Origin: Batkoa obscura
Lineage: Eukaryota; Entomophthoromycota; Entomophthoromycetes; Entomophthorales; Batkoaceae
Assembly (NCBI GenBank): GCA_030770535.1
Contig: JASVEC010000011.1
Location: 248,001 to 312,000, forward strand
Length of the DNA: 64,000 nt
Reading direction: 5' to 3'
The notes beneath the pieces are model-generated. The model saw nothing but the letters and a program-made list of their open reading frames with translations, ran no database searches and was not told the origin of the DNA. This document shows positions 34,960 through 47,700 of this stretch, one piece after another (the stretch's first letter is position 1; every line of letters begins with the position of its first letter). The translations under genes were made by a program, and so were the position numbers.

Positions 34960-36486
34960 TAATCTATTAAAGCTTTTTTATAGCTAAAAATGCTTTCAAA
35001 TATACATAAAGTAGAAATTTAATTAGTAAAGTTAAATAAATGACCCCAAAGTTTCAAGAATAAGTATGAGAACTTGAATTGAAATACAAAAATTATCCAC
35101 TCCTTATTTTTAACTTGTTAAAATAATAATAATAATAAATAACCAATCATATATCTATTATATTATACAGTTACCCTATTAAATCATTGAGTTAATTACA
35201 CTTTGAAAATTGATTCCATTTTGATATAAACTAGAAAGGAAGTTTGAATTAACTTTGAATTTCAGCATTTTATAGTTGTAAATTTATGGCGAAGTTAAAA
35301 TACAATTGTATGAAACTGAGGACTATCTTTTTTATCACTTGTTTGAAGCACTTTAGTTATTGATTCATTGAAAATATCTTAATAGATAAAATTATTGCCC
35401 AAGTCCCCTTAAAATTTGTACTTTACAATTACCTATTTTTACATGTAAACTTGATTTTAGTTTCTATGGCTATAAACTCCTAAATTATAATTATCAGTTA
35501 AATAATTTAAGACAAAATATAAACTAGTTATATAAAAACTCAGTCCTTTTTATAGTCCTTGTCACGCAGTTATATATTTAACGTTATACCATATACATAA
35601 AGTAAACATATCTATATTTTAATATTAAGTCAAAAAAGTCAAGTCGAACCTTAATTAAATATAATAATTTATTTTTATGAAACTTATGGTAGAATAAAAA
35701 CATTACGAAATATTTATAAAAATTAATAATAGTGAGTAACTTCCTATAGAAACTTTAATTTCCAATAAAAAAAACATTTGAAATTTATAAAATAAAAAAT
35801 ATAATCAATTTAAGGGTAAGGATCAAAAAGATATATTTAACTCAAAAAAAAGAAAATAGGAACACTATTTTATAGATAATTGCTGCATTTAGAAATCATT
35901 ATAATAATTATAGCTAAAGCTTTAGTCTTAGAAAAACAAGTTGCCAACAAACGTACTTGATACTCTTATAAATTATTTCATAGTTTTTATTACATTGGGT
36001 AAGCAGTAAAAGCAATTTATTACATGTACACCTCATATTTAGATTAAAAATTAATTATCATAATTAATTAATAATAGAATGTATAATTATATTTATTCCC
36101 GATAATACTTGAAATGACTTGATTTGTATTAAATTATTGAAGGATTTATAAATAGATTTAAAGGAAATATTATATCATATTCATGATATATATTGTTTAA
36201 CTACTATAATATTAAATTTAAAATATGAAAGCTTTGTGATATGTTATATTTTGTTTAATTACTTATAATGTGTTATAACTCCAATCTATTAACTATATTT
36301 TCAAATCTTGCCTAAGGCAGCGTTAATTTAATAGATTTAATGGCTATATCTGGAATTAAAATGAGACGTTTTAATTAATACACATTTATAAATAATGTTA
36401 GCTAATTTTGAATATTTTATTTTATCTTTCTTCCAATATCCAGGACATTAGTAAATTGAATCTTTTTCCAGTTTAATTTTTACTGA

Positions 36487-36590
36487 AAATAGGGATATCT
36501 TTTTTGGTTTAAGAGATTAACCAACTTTTTTTCACATAATAGCGCTTGAAAAATGGAAAAAATAATGAAACTAAAAAAGATCACCCTAAA
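36487..36590 (+). mobile_element. TGGGG-type MITE, copy 7
   Basis: About 104 bp with worn ends (AGGGATATCTTTTTTGGTTT and AAAAAAGATCACCCTA). The interior AATAGCGCTTGAAAAATGG is kept. It is one of the most diverged clear copies. Confidence 0.75.
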
Positions 36591-36797
36591 TTGGGGATTA
36601 AGCACAAAATGCTACGGAAATAGTTGTATTTTTGTTTAATAGAGCTAGTTATGTTTAGATCCCTTTTGTTTTTTAATATGCTTTCAACTTTTTTATAGAA
36701 ATTTAATAAGTATGCCTTTTATATCTCATTAAATTCGAATAAAATGAACTACCAATGAATTAAAATAAACAAAAGGCATATAATACAACCTGTTCTA

Positions 36798-36914
36798 TTA
36801 ACCCTTTGAGTGCCGGACATCTCAATTTTCTAGCGTTTGAGTGGACCATGACGTCAAGTATTTTATGCCAATTAAATCAACACATTTTTTGAAATTCAAT
36901 ACTTAAAGGGTTAA
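36798..36914. mobile_element. piggyBac-like MITE with TTAA ends
   Basis: 117 bp including both flanking TTAA sites. The left end reads TTAACCCTTTGAGTGCCGG and the right end ACTTAAAGGGTTAA, giving an inverted repeat of CCCTTTRAGT next to a TTAA duplication. A TTAA target and a CCC/GGG-starting inverted repeat are characteristic of piggyBac transposons. The short interior has no coding capacity. Its GC is visibly higher than its surroundings. Only one copy is in the window. Confidence 0.75.
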
Positions 36915-37157
36915 TTTGATTGAAATTGTATGCGAGCTTAGCTAACATGATTCTAGTTTAATTTCAAACCGCACAAAGTTTTACTTTAATCGAAAAATTG
37001 TGAGCAATGCTCCTTATTCATTTTACTCTACAAAACATTTGTAAGTATAGCTCATCCATGGTACTAAAGTAATGGAATTTTAAACTAACTTTTAAGTTCC
37101 TTAGGTTTAATCACTTGCAAAATTAATATTGAATGCTGCAAAAAAATTAAGCATAAA

Positions 37158-37311
37158 TTAATTTAAAAAATAGCTTCAACGTCACTAATAGTAATAGCTT
37201 TTTGAAATTTAATCAAATATTGAATTGGAATTGGAATTTCGGTCTCTTGATCTTTTTCTATCAAAATTAACTGAAGTAAAATATTATTTTTGAAATTCAA
37301 TTCGATAAACT
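37158..37311 (-). pseudogene. Orphan C-terminal exon
   Basis: After a possible acceptor (ATTATTTAG) on the minus strand, 48 codons are open to a stop. They include LILIEKDQETEIPIPIQYLI and then KFQKAITISDVEAIF. The composition and punctuation look like a genuine last exon, but no upstream exons can be joined, and no family is recognised. It may be a relic or part of a gene not resolved here. Confidence 0.25.
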
Positions 37312-37412
37312 AAATAATGTTGTCAATTAAACAATAGATAATCTTTCAATTATATATATGAAATAAGAAGATCAAATATTTAAAGAAACATTTGATTTAC
37401 AATAAAACATCA

Positions 37413-39830
37413 AGATGAAAAATATCGAAAAGATTGCTAAGTTTAAAAACATTAAAAATAAAAGGTTTGTTTACTTTGTTAAAATCATAATAAAGTATAT
37501 ATTAATAAGTGTAGTTTAAATAAGCACCAAAATGGTAAGCAGTATCAAGGTAAATAAAATTATCATTATTAAGAAATAAAGTATTAGTAAAGTATTTTTA
37601 GAAATAGTAGGAGAAACAAAGATCCATGAGTTTTATTTATACAAAAACGAAGTTGATTATGATGAAGAATTTGAAAAAAAATTAAAAGATAATAATCGCT
37701 TTGACTTAAAAAATAACTTAACAGTTGAATGTATAGATCCTGAAGAGCAATCTAATTCGAGTAATAAAGTATTTCATCAAACTACTGAAGATAAAGATCG
37801 ATCCGATTTAAATAGCAAATCATCTATTATATCAACATACATATGTCCTTATAAAAATTGTCCAAAAATGTATAATGATAAACATGACTTAAAAGACCAT
37901 TGTGACTTAATGCATACTGAAAACAACTCTAATTACTGTAAATAAAAATCAAATTCATAGTTTTATTAGATCAACAAAATACAAATCAAAATGATATAAA
38001 TGATATAAATGATGACTCACTTGTTTCGGAAGATAAGGATAAGTGTGTTCTAAGCACTGAATTTTCTATTGAACATAAATATAAATGTTGTTATGAAAAT
38101 TGTAAAAAGTCCTATCCCAGTAAGAAATCCTTAAATTTTTACCACTTTATAAGACATATTAAAGGTAATTATAATTAAAAATAGTTAAAAATAATAGTTA
38201 AAAGTAGAAGATAAAAGTAAACATGAATTTTATATGAGCAATAGTCAAATAAAATTCAATAATAATGTATTCAATAAATATCCAAAATATAAAGAGTGAC
38301 CTGGTTTAATCAATACTTTACTTAGTCATCAAGTCGACTATAACAGGCAACCTAATTTGAATACAAATTTGTTTAATAAAGATATTAATTATATACACCG
38401 ATGTGTTATAAATAATAAATTAGTCAATGAAAATGTAAAAATTAAAGATCAAATTATTTTAAATGACTATTTACTTAAACAATATATGGAATGTCAGAAT
38501 CAATCGCTTTTAGTTAGTAAATTAAAGGATGAAAATCAAAAAGTTGAGAATCAATCTGATTTCAATAATAAAGTATTGTATGAAAAACTCTATAATTGTT
38601 ATCATAAAAAGCATTTAAAATCATATAGCAAACGACGTGATAAGAGAAATCATCAAATGAACAAACATTTTAAAAGTAATTTTATCGAATTTATAATATG
38701 GAATATTGTTAATTATTTTATAGCTTTGCAGCGGAGATATAAATATACTATAAAAATTAATTTATCAGTATTAAAAAATAATGTATCCACTGAAAATATT
38801 GAACTTAAAAAAATAATTTAGTTTTTTAGAAAAAATGTTTAATAAAAAATGATATAAGTGTCCATTTAAAAGTTGTACAAATTCCTATTTCAATAGATTG
38901 AATTTAAAATCTCATTGTGATAAAATGTATAGAATAGGTAATTACAATAATAAATTCAAAAAAAATCAAATTTATAACTATCATAGTTGAAAGAAAGATT
39001 TGTAAAGATATGACAGATATGAACTTCAACAATGTTGATCAAAAATCAGCTTGTAAATATTTAGAATATTCAAATCAATTTGATTCAAATAATAAAGCAT
39101 CAAATAAACGCATAGAGTATATAGATCCGTCAACTCTAAATAATATACCATTTTGAAATGATTTAAAATACAAGATACAATCTAATTTAAATGTTAACCC
39201 ACTCAGTAAATGAACTGAAAATAAAAATCAGTATGTTATAAGTAGTAAATCAACCATTCTATATACATATCTATTTCCTCATGAAAATTATCTAAAAAAT
39301 ATAACAATGAAAAGAATTTAAAAATTCATTCTATTATAATGGATTTTAAAGGTAATGTAATTATAATTAATTTTTATATAAAGAATATATTTTTAATGTA
39401 TTTAGATAAGCAAATTACAAATTGCAAATTATTATGCTATAAATCATTTTAAGTTTAATTTAAAACAAAAATCATATTCTAATAAGATAAGAGATTATAA
39501 TTAATTTAGTTCAAAATAAAAATTATATAATAAAAACATAGAAAATTATAATCTGTTTAATTTATAAGGTAAATTTCATATTAAAAATATAGTAGATTGT
39601 AATCAATTTAGTTTCAAAGATAAGATAAGTTCTATAATAAAAATAGAAAATAATAATTAGCCTAATTTAAAAGAGAAATTAGAATATAAAAGTACAAAGG
39701 ATAAGAAAAGGAGTGTTTTAAATAGTGAGTTAACAATTGATAACTTATATCCATGTTTATATAGAAATTGCCCAAGAACATATTTTAGAAAAGTGGAATT
39801 TTAAATAATAATAATATAAAAAATAATAAA
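37413..39830 (+). pseudogene. C2H2 zinc-finger family locus A, one finger per exon, decaying
   Basis: At least four finger units follow each other on the plus strand. One is near 37851 (ICPYKNCPKMYNDKHDLKDH then CDLMH), one near 38077 (KYKCCYENCKKSYPSKKSL then NFYHFIRHI), one near 38849 (YKCPFKSCTNSYFNRLNL then KSHCDKMY) and one near 39746 (LYPCLYRNCPRTYF, partial). A fifth near 38580 lacks the second cysteine. Most have C-x4-C and H-x3/4-H spacing. Several are followed at once by GGTAATTA-type donors. Open stretches of 100-150 codons rich in Asn/Lys lie before them, but stops and missing starts prevent one continuous model. It may be an actual multi-exon gene in part; DNA-binding function is inferred. 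Confidence 0.5.
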
Positions 39831-39839
39831 AAAATAAAA

Positions 39840-40764
39840 TAGAATTGTTAGATGAATAACTTGTAATTTATTGGAAATAATTAAGTATAATATTAATGTA
39901 CCAATTTTTCTAATTAATGATACAAATAAATTCAATTATTTTAGCTTAATAACACACTTAAAAAAAGTTTGTTTCAATGTTATTTTTCAATAGAAAGTAT
40001 AAAATCAAGGATATAGATATTACATTAATAACTTTATCTTTATAAAATTGAATGAAATTGGTAATCAAATTCATTATAATTGAATTAATTGAAAATGAAA
40101 ATAATACTTAATTCAATTTAATAGAAAAATTTAATTGAAATTGAAATAATTATGATTTTATAGGTTAAAATTGAAAAATCAATATATATAACAGTATATG
40201 GGGATGCATTTTTTTGTTTAAGAATTTTACTAATAATTTTTCCACTCAAATAGCACTTAAGGAACGGAAAAAGTGATGAAACTGAAAAAAATATCCCCAT
40301 ATGATGAATCATTAAAGTTAAATAATATATCATTTGATGAGTGGATGAAGTCTAAGTATTAAAGTATATTGAATGATAAATTATTTGCTGAATTTTATAT
40401 AAGTTAAATATTTTTTTGATTATAAAAAGAAAATATTTGTATTTTATACTATTATAATGAAAAGAAAGTTTTAATTATTGTAAAGTTGAATTATTTTTTA
40501 TTATTTTTTATTATTTTTATTATTATTAGTAAAAATTGAAAATATTTAAATCTTTAATAATTTAAAATTAGTAATGAAATTAACAATAATATAATTATCT
40601 AAATGACTAACTATAAAATAAAATAAAATAAAATAATTAAAACTTTAAAAATAAAGCAAACTAAATAGATTAAATAAACAAATATCTATAAAAAAAAAAA
40701 GAAAAAAAAAAAAGTAAACCTAAATATTTAATAATAAAAAATCTATAATATCTCTTTTTCTTTT
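39840..40764. other. UTP20 3' flank with one MITE and A-rich low complexity
   Basis: Apart from the MITE at 40196-40302, this is extremely A/T-rich, with A-runs at 40690-40715 next to the UTP20 stop. No gene is seen; the 71-codon minus-strand open stretch at 40118-40333 is mostly the MITE. Confidence 0.6.
40196..40302 (+). mobile_element. TGGGG-type MITE, copy 8 (near-perfect ends)
   Basis: 107 bp. Both ends are complete: ATATGGGGATGCATTTTTTTG at the left and AAAAATATCCCCATAT at the right. This copy best defines the termini, TGGGGAT...ATCCCCA bounded by TA on each side, which fits a TA target duplication. The core reads AGCACT instead of AGCGCT. Confidence 0.9.
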
Positions 40765-41322
40765 CTAAAGTAAATTCAACAAACCCGACTTTTCCTTTTT
40801 TTTACTAACTCTTTTCCCACTATTTTCTTTCTGTCTTTGAATCTTTTGTTTACTATTCTTTTTCTTTTGCATTGTTTTCCGAAGTTTACTTTTTGCAAAA
40901 GCTTCTGGTTGATTTAATGCTTGAAGAGCACTCTTTTCCTTTCGATTTCTTCGAACTTTTCTAATATTTTCTTGAATTTTATTAATAGCTTTTAAATACT
41001 CCATTGAATCTGCTTGATGTTTAATAAATCCTTCCACTTCATTAGTTAATTCCATTAATTCTTGATGAGAACTCTCATGTTCTTTTAATACTGGATCATT
41101 TAAAGTTCGAATAATTGGTGATAAAATGGGGATAAGATAAGGGGTTAAATCTTCAGTTGAAATAACTGAAACTAAAGCAGCAAATAATTTAAAGATATGA
41201 ATTTTATTTGGTTGATTATCTATTTTTACTACTTCTAATCTTGCTATATAAGAACATCTTTTTAATAACCAACCTAATGGATCTTTTGCTGTTATTTTAT
41301 TCATTTTCCTTTTAATAATTGA

Positions 41323-41355
<33 letters not shown>

Positions 41356-41740
41356 TTCATTTATTGATTCATTATCTGATTCATTATCTGATTCTAATTC
41401 ACTTTCATTTTGTTCATTTTGTTCATTTTGTTCATTTTCTTGATTAATACTTTGTTTCTTTTTATAAAAATAAAAAGCTTGACCAATAAAATATAAATTT
41501 TTAACCCATTGATCTGCTAATTCATTATCAAAAATAGGTGATTTAATTTGAATACATAAATTATAAGCTGTATTAAATAATTCTTCAATTGATAATAAAG
41601 AATGATTTGTAATAATTGGAGTAATAACTTGACATTTCTCTGCATCACAATTAGCATAAAACATACCTAATAATCTTGAAGAACTAATCCTTAACCAATT
41701 ATGTGGATGTAATAAATATTCATTTAATTTTAAAAATAAA

Positions 41741-41790
<50 letters not shown>

Positions 41791-44700
41791 TAATTTTTTA
41801 AATACTTTAAATACTTTTGTTAATGTATTAATAGCATTATATGGAATTTCCCAACGAGTAGGAATATCTAAATGAGATAAATCAAAACCTGGATTTTTTT
41901 CTTGAATTAATTGTTGTTTTTGTTGTGCTTCTAATAATAATTGAATTCCTAAATCTAATGAATTGGAAAGTATAATTAATGTTTTATCTAAATATTTATC
42001 AAATTTAATATTTAATGAATCTATCATTAATCCTAATGTTTGTAATCCAATTCTCTTTAATTGTAAATTATTATTACTTTCTTCAATTGATTTAATTTCA
42101 ATTGATGCCCATTTAATAATTAATTGACTAATTTTATTTAATAAATTATTATCTAATTTACTTATTAAAGTCTTAATTAAAATAGCTGCCATTTCTCTAC
42201 ATTTAATTGAATCATCATTAATTAATACCATAATTAAGGCTAAAAATATAGTTTCTGAATAATCATTTAATAATTTTGGTGATATTCTAATAAATAATAC
42301 ATTAAATAATTCCATTATTGATTCTCTACCAGTTTCAAATTCATAACTTAAATTACTAATTAAAAATTGAATTTGTAAATCTAATCGTTGACTTCCTTGT
42401 GGATAATCCATTAGAAATTGTAAATAAACTTCTCTACATGTATTACGTACACTATCTAATTGATTAGTTACCATGATCTTACCTACTTCATCAATTAAAT
42501 CATATAATGAACTAATTAACAATTGTCTAGATAATATAGCTCGAATTAATAAGAAAGTAGTAGATTGTCGACTAGGTTCTTCTAAATCAGGCATAATTAA
42601 ATTAATTAATAATGTTAAATGTTGATCTTTGATTTCAATTTCAGGTTTATTTTTAATTACATAAGCAATTAATTTAAATCCAGTTTGTACTACTTCTGAT
42701 TGTGTAGATCCAAGACTAATAATAATATCAAAGATTCTTTTAATAATAGTTGGTAAACCTAATTGAAATCCAGGTAATGACATTTTTAATAATAATTGAA
42801 TAATTTTAATAGCATTAATAGTAATTGATTGATAATTTGAATATAAACTTTCTCCCATAATATCAATATATGGATTTAACATTTGAATTTGAATTTGTTC
42901 ATTTTCAAATTCAAATCGATTTCTTTTTAATGCAGATAATAATAATTCCATACCAAATTCAACAAATTTATGAGCATTATTAGAAAAATAATCTAATTGT
43001 CCATTAATTGTTTTTCTTTTAATATGTACTGTATATGTTACTTCTTGATTACTTTTTTTGTTTTTATTATTTACTTTGTCTACTTGACATAAAGCTATAT
43101 TTTGCATAATTAAACCATGACAAAATTTTAATAATATATTAGTATTGAATTTAGAATTCTTAATTAAACCCGAAGAAATTCTAGTCAATGCATCACTAAC
43201 TTTAATTAATATTTTACCATTATCTGTTTCACTTAATATTTGTTTTAATGGTATTAATAATATTGGTAATGATTTAAAATTAATTAATGTAGTTAATATA
43301 TCTAAACTTAAGTTTCCTTTTCTTGATTTAACTTCTTTTTGTTTACCAGTATAATCTTCTGCTTCTTTTTCTTTACTAACTTCTCCAAATAAATCTTCAA
43401 TAATAATATCCATAATTAGACTAGTAGATTTATCAATATCATCATTTTTTAATGCTGGTGTAAGTGCTATTAATATTGAATTAACTGTATAACTTAATAT
43501 ATGTTTAAAGAATCCTCGATTTAATGAATTATATAATTCTTTAATAATAAAATGTAAATGAGGTGGTCCAAATAATTGTGCTATTTTAATTAATACATTA
43601 CGTACATTATCTCTACATGTTTGATCTCTTGATTTTAATAAATTACATATATTTAATATTAATGATGGTATTTGTTTTTTAAATGATTGTTGTGGTAATT
43701 TTTTTAATAATCTTGCTATTACTAATGCTAAAGGTATTCTATCTGCTATTTTATCTTCTGGACATTTATTTAAATATCTTAATAAATCTGGTATCATATA
43801 TGTTATTACCATTTTATGTATAGCTTCATTAGAATCATTGTTTTTTAATTCATTAATTAATTCTTCTTTATTAATATCATTATCTTCTTCATTAATATCA
43901 CTATCTTCTTTATTAATTTGTTGTATATCTTCATTATTGATTTGTTGTATATCTTCATTAATTTTATCTTTTAAATTTGTTTGTACTTTATTTAAATTAA
44001 ATCGAAATCCATCTAAAATACCAAATATAATTTTTAAAAATAATTTCTCTTTTTCTGGTTTCTTAATTAAAAGTGAGAAATATCTTCTAAATAAAGATAT
44101 ATAAAAAGACCAAGAAAGATGTCTTGATATAGCTGAAATAGCTCGAATAGATTCATAAGTTAATTCATTATTTTTATCTGAAAAGATAAAATCAGAACAA
44201 ATTGGTAAAAAGATATTAGATAATAAACTAGAACGAATAGGTGAAATTGAATTATTTTGATGCTTATTTAATAATGCTGAAAATTTAGTTAATACTTTAA
44301 CTCTTTGTGCTAATTGAATATGATAAATCCCATTAAAAAAATTAGATTGTTCAATTTCTTCTTCTCTTTCTTCAATATCTTCTTTATTAGAACTACCTAA
44401 TAATTCTACTAATTCATTAAATGGTTCAACTGTTGGAAAAAATTTTACAGCTTGTCCTAATATTTGGAAATATTCATATCTTATTGTTTCTGAATTGATT
44501 TTTAATCCTTTTTTAATGCTTGGTAATATAATATGACTTAATAAATCAATAAATTCATTTTGTTTTTGTTTATTTTGACATTCAGATGTTATTGTAAAAT
44601 ATTTAATTATTGCAAAAGATCCACTATTACGTAATGACATTTCATCTTCATTTTTTAAAAAATATAAAAAATTATATAATAATGGTAACCATTGATGAGC

Positions 44701-47700
44701 ATTAAGTTGTTCAGCTATTTCGTCATTAAATTTAGTAAATGCATTTAATCTAACATCATAATCTGGTTCATCTAATCTTTTTTTAGAAAATGCATTAATA
44801 TCATTTAATATATCAATGATTTGTTTTAATTCTTCATCAACTTTTGAAAATGTTAAAAATATATTTAATAAACCTTGTCTTGATTCTCTAAGATTAATTG
44901 AGAAAAATAATCTTGCTAAACTTTGATATAATTTTAAAAATTCAGGTGTAATTGATTTTAAATCTAAATCTAATTTAACTAATTCAGATAATATAATAAT
45001 AATATCTCTTTTCATAAATTCATCTAAAACTTTGTTAGGTTTATGTAATGATGGATATAATAAATTCAATAATGCTTTAGCTTGATTTTGATTATCAATA
45101 TAAGGAGCAATCTTAGATAATAATCGAATTTGACGTTGAAATAAATTATTACGTAATGGACCAGGATTAGTTGATGGAGAAATAATTTCTTTTTCTAAAT
45201 TATCTAAAAAGGAAGATATATTAGGTCTTAATGTCTTTGCTAATATTTGTGAAGAAGATAATAAATCTTTATCATTTAATACTTTTGTTTCTGTTTCTGC
45301 TAATTTAAATAAATTTTCAACAACATCAATAACTAAACTTGTAACTGAAGATTTAACATGTGAAATTGATAAACAATCAAATAATTTACTCAATAATCGA
45401 TCATCATAATCTACTAAAAATTCATAATAATCTAATCTAGTTGACCAAGTTAATATAATATCTAAAGTAGCTGATGGACCTTGTGAATTTTCTTGTGGTA
45501 AATTATTAAGTTTAGATGAAATCATAGAATCAAAGATAGCCTTCATATAAGGTTGAAAATTATATTGAATTTTAAGATTAAATATAGTTAATAATCTTTT
45601 TAAACCTTGTTGACGAATCTCTTTAAATATGTTTTGTGAATTTTCTTTCATTAAATTTTGATCTGCGTAATTCATTATATGAATTAATATAGCTATTATT
45701 TGATGAATATATATATTTAATGAAGTTCCTAATTGTTTTAGTATATCGGATAATAAATATAAAAATCCAAGTTGATTTTTTAATGGTATTGAAGCCATAT
45801 CAATTTCCTTATTAATGATAAATTCTTCATTATCTTGTTTAATTTCATTGGCGTTTAAAACAATAGAATTAAATGGTTTAAATAAAATATTAAATAACAA
45901 TGAAAGTTCCTTTGGAGCAAGAGCAGAAAGATAAGATAAAATAACTGTACGACGATGATTAATATTCATTTTACTGGATTTTCTACCTTTACGTGAAATT
46001 AATCGTCCATATAGTATTTTGACTAAATAAGGAAGTAATTGTTCTCGATGTTTAGATTCAATAACATCAGAATCTGGAGCTATACTAAAAGTAGTAATTT
46101 CATCACGAAATTTAATATCATTTAAAATATTATGTAAACGTAAAGAATATTCCGATATAAATTGATATCTATAAGTTTCAATACATTTTAAACTTAATGT
46201 TTGTATATCACTATCACCACTTGCTAATAAAGTTTCAAATATTGGTTCTAATTGATTGCGTTGTTTTAATTTATCTGCTTTTTGAAATTTGGAAAAGATT
46301 TCTAAATATTGAATTAATTGTTTACGCAAAGGTTGAGATTCTATTATATGATTTTTGCCTTTCTTTATACTAACTTCATTTTTGTTATTTTCTATTTCAG
46401 TTTCTTCAATTATATCTTCTTCTTCTTCTTCTTCTTCTTCTACGGCTTTTGGATTGCTCGATCCTTTTAAATATTTTTCATAAATTTGTAAAAATAATTT
46501 ACAAATTGTTGTGGAATGAGCTTCAGCTAAATGAGGAGACTCAATAAAAGTACGTAAGATCCATTCATAAATAACCCAATGATCCAATCGATCATTACGT
46601 GGATTCAATAATTGAACTAAATGATTGGTTAATAAATCAAACGAATAATTTTCTTTTCCTTCTTTACTTAATATTCTAGTTGTTATTTGATTAACTTTTA
46701 AGTTTTGTTTATCTTCATTAAAACTTTTAATTGAACTAAACACATTATTAATTTGATTATATGAATTGATAAATTCCCCATTTTGAAGTCCTTCAATAAC
46801 AGATAATAATAATTTAGATACAATCTTTGGTTTATGTTTAGAACATGCTTGAAGTCCTTTAACAGCATCTAACCATAACGGTCTAAAATTGACAGTAAAC
46901 ATGCTAACACAAAGACTTGGAACAATTAAATCAAAGTTACTAAATAAACCATTAGAAGCCATAACAGATAATTTCCTTAATGGTATTAATTTATCTCTAT
47001 ATTCATTAAGATTTGTTGGTTTACTATCTACTTGAATACAAAGTTGAAATAAGTTATGAATATTACTTTGTTTATTTTCATTTTCCTCTTTTACTTCAAA
47101 TTGAGATAATATTTCAAAACAAGCAAGTCTTATATTGGAATCATAACAAATCAATGAAGGTATTAATAATTGATAAACTTTATTGAGTTGTTCATTTTCA
47201 AATATTTGTTTAATTTCATTATGAATTTGATATTGTTTAAGATACGATAAAATAATATGAATACTTTGTAATACATTCTTTGATTGAAATTTTGGTAAAA
47301 TAACTGGTAAAAGTTTATTATTCCAAAAAGATACTAAATATTTAATTAATTTTAAACCTTTAATATTTTCTTCTATTACATTGACTTTTGATTTATTTTT
47401 TTTCATTTTTTTATTAGGTCTTTCTAATTCATTGTTTTCTAATTCATTATCCTTTAATACTATACAACTTATTTTAAAAATACAATAAATTATTTGTCCA
47501 AGAATTAATTCTCCAAAAATATTGATATAACTTAATTTCTTTTCTTCAATTTCTTGCTGTTTACATTGAATTAAATATGTTGATAATGAATCAAATAAAT
47601 TTTCTAATATATTAATAATATTTGAATCATTTACTTTAATATTAGCTAAAATACTTAAATAACATGATAACATCGAAATCATTGGTTCAATTTCAATTTC

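Larger units (their letters stand above)
34960..37150. other. Long AT-rich intergenic region with two MITEs
   Basis: More than 2 kb without a supportable gene. It holds the TGGGG-type MITE at 36487 and the TTAA-ended element at 36798, both listed separately. Confidence 0.55.

Noticed and set aside
40118-40333. 71-codon minus-strand ORF
   Set aside because: Most of it is MITE copy 8; the same peptide pieces would appear at any intact copy.
43145-44104. Two plus-strand ORFs (69 and 88 codons) inside UTP20
   Set aside because: They lie antisense to conserved HEAT-repeat coding sequence and have the Leu/Ser/Ile composition of a reversed AT-rich gene.
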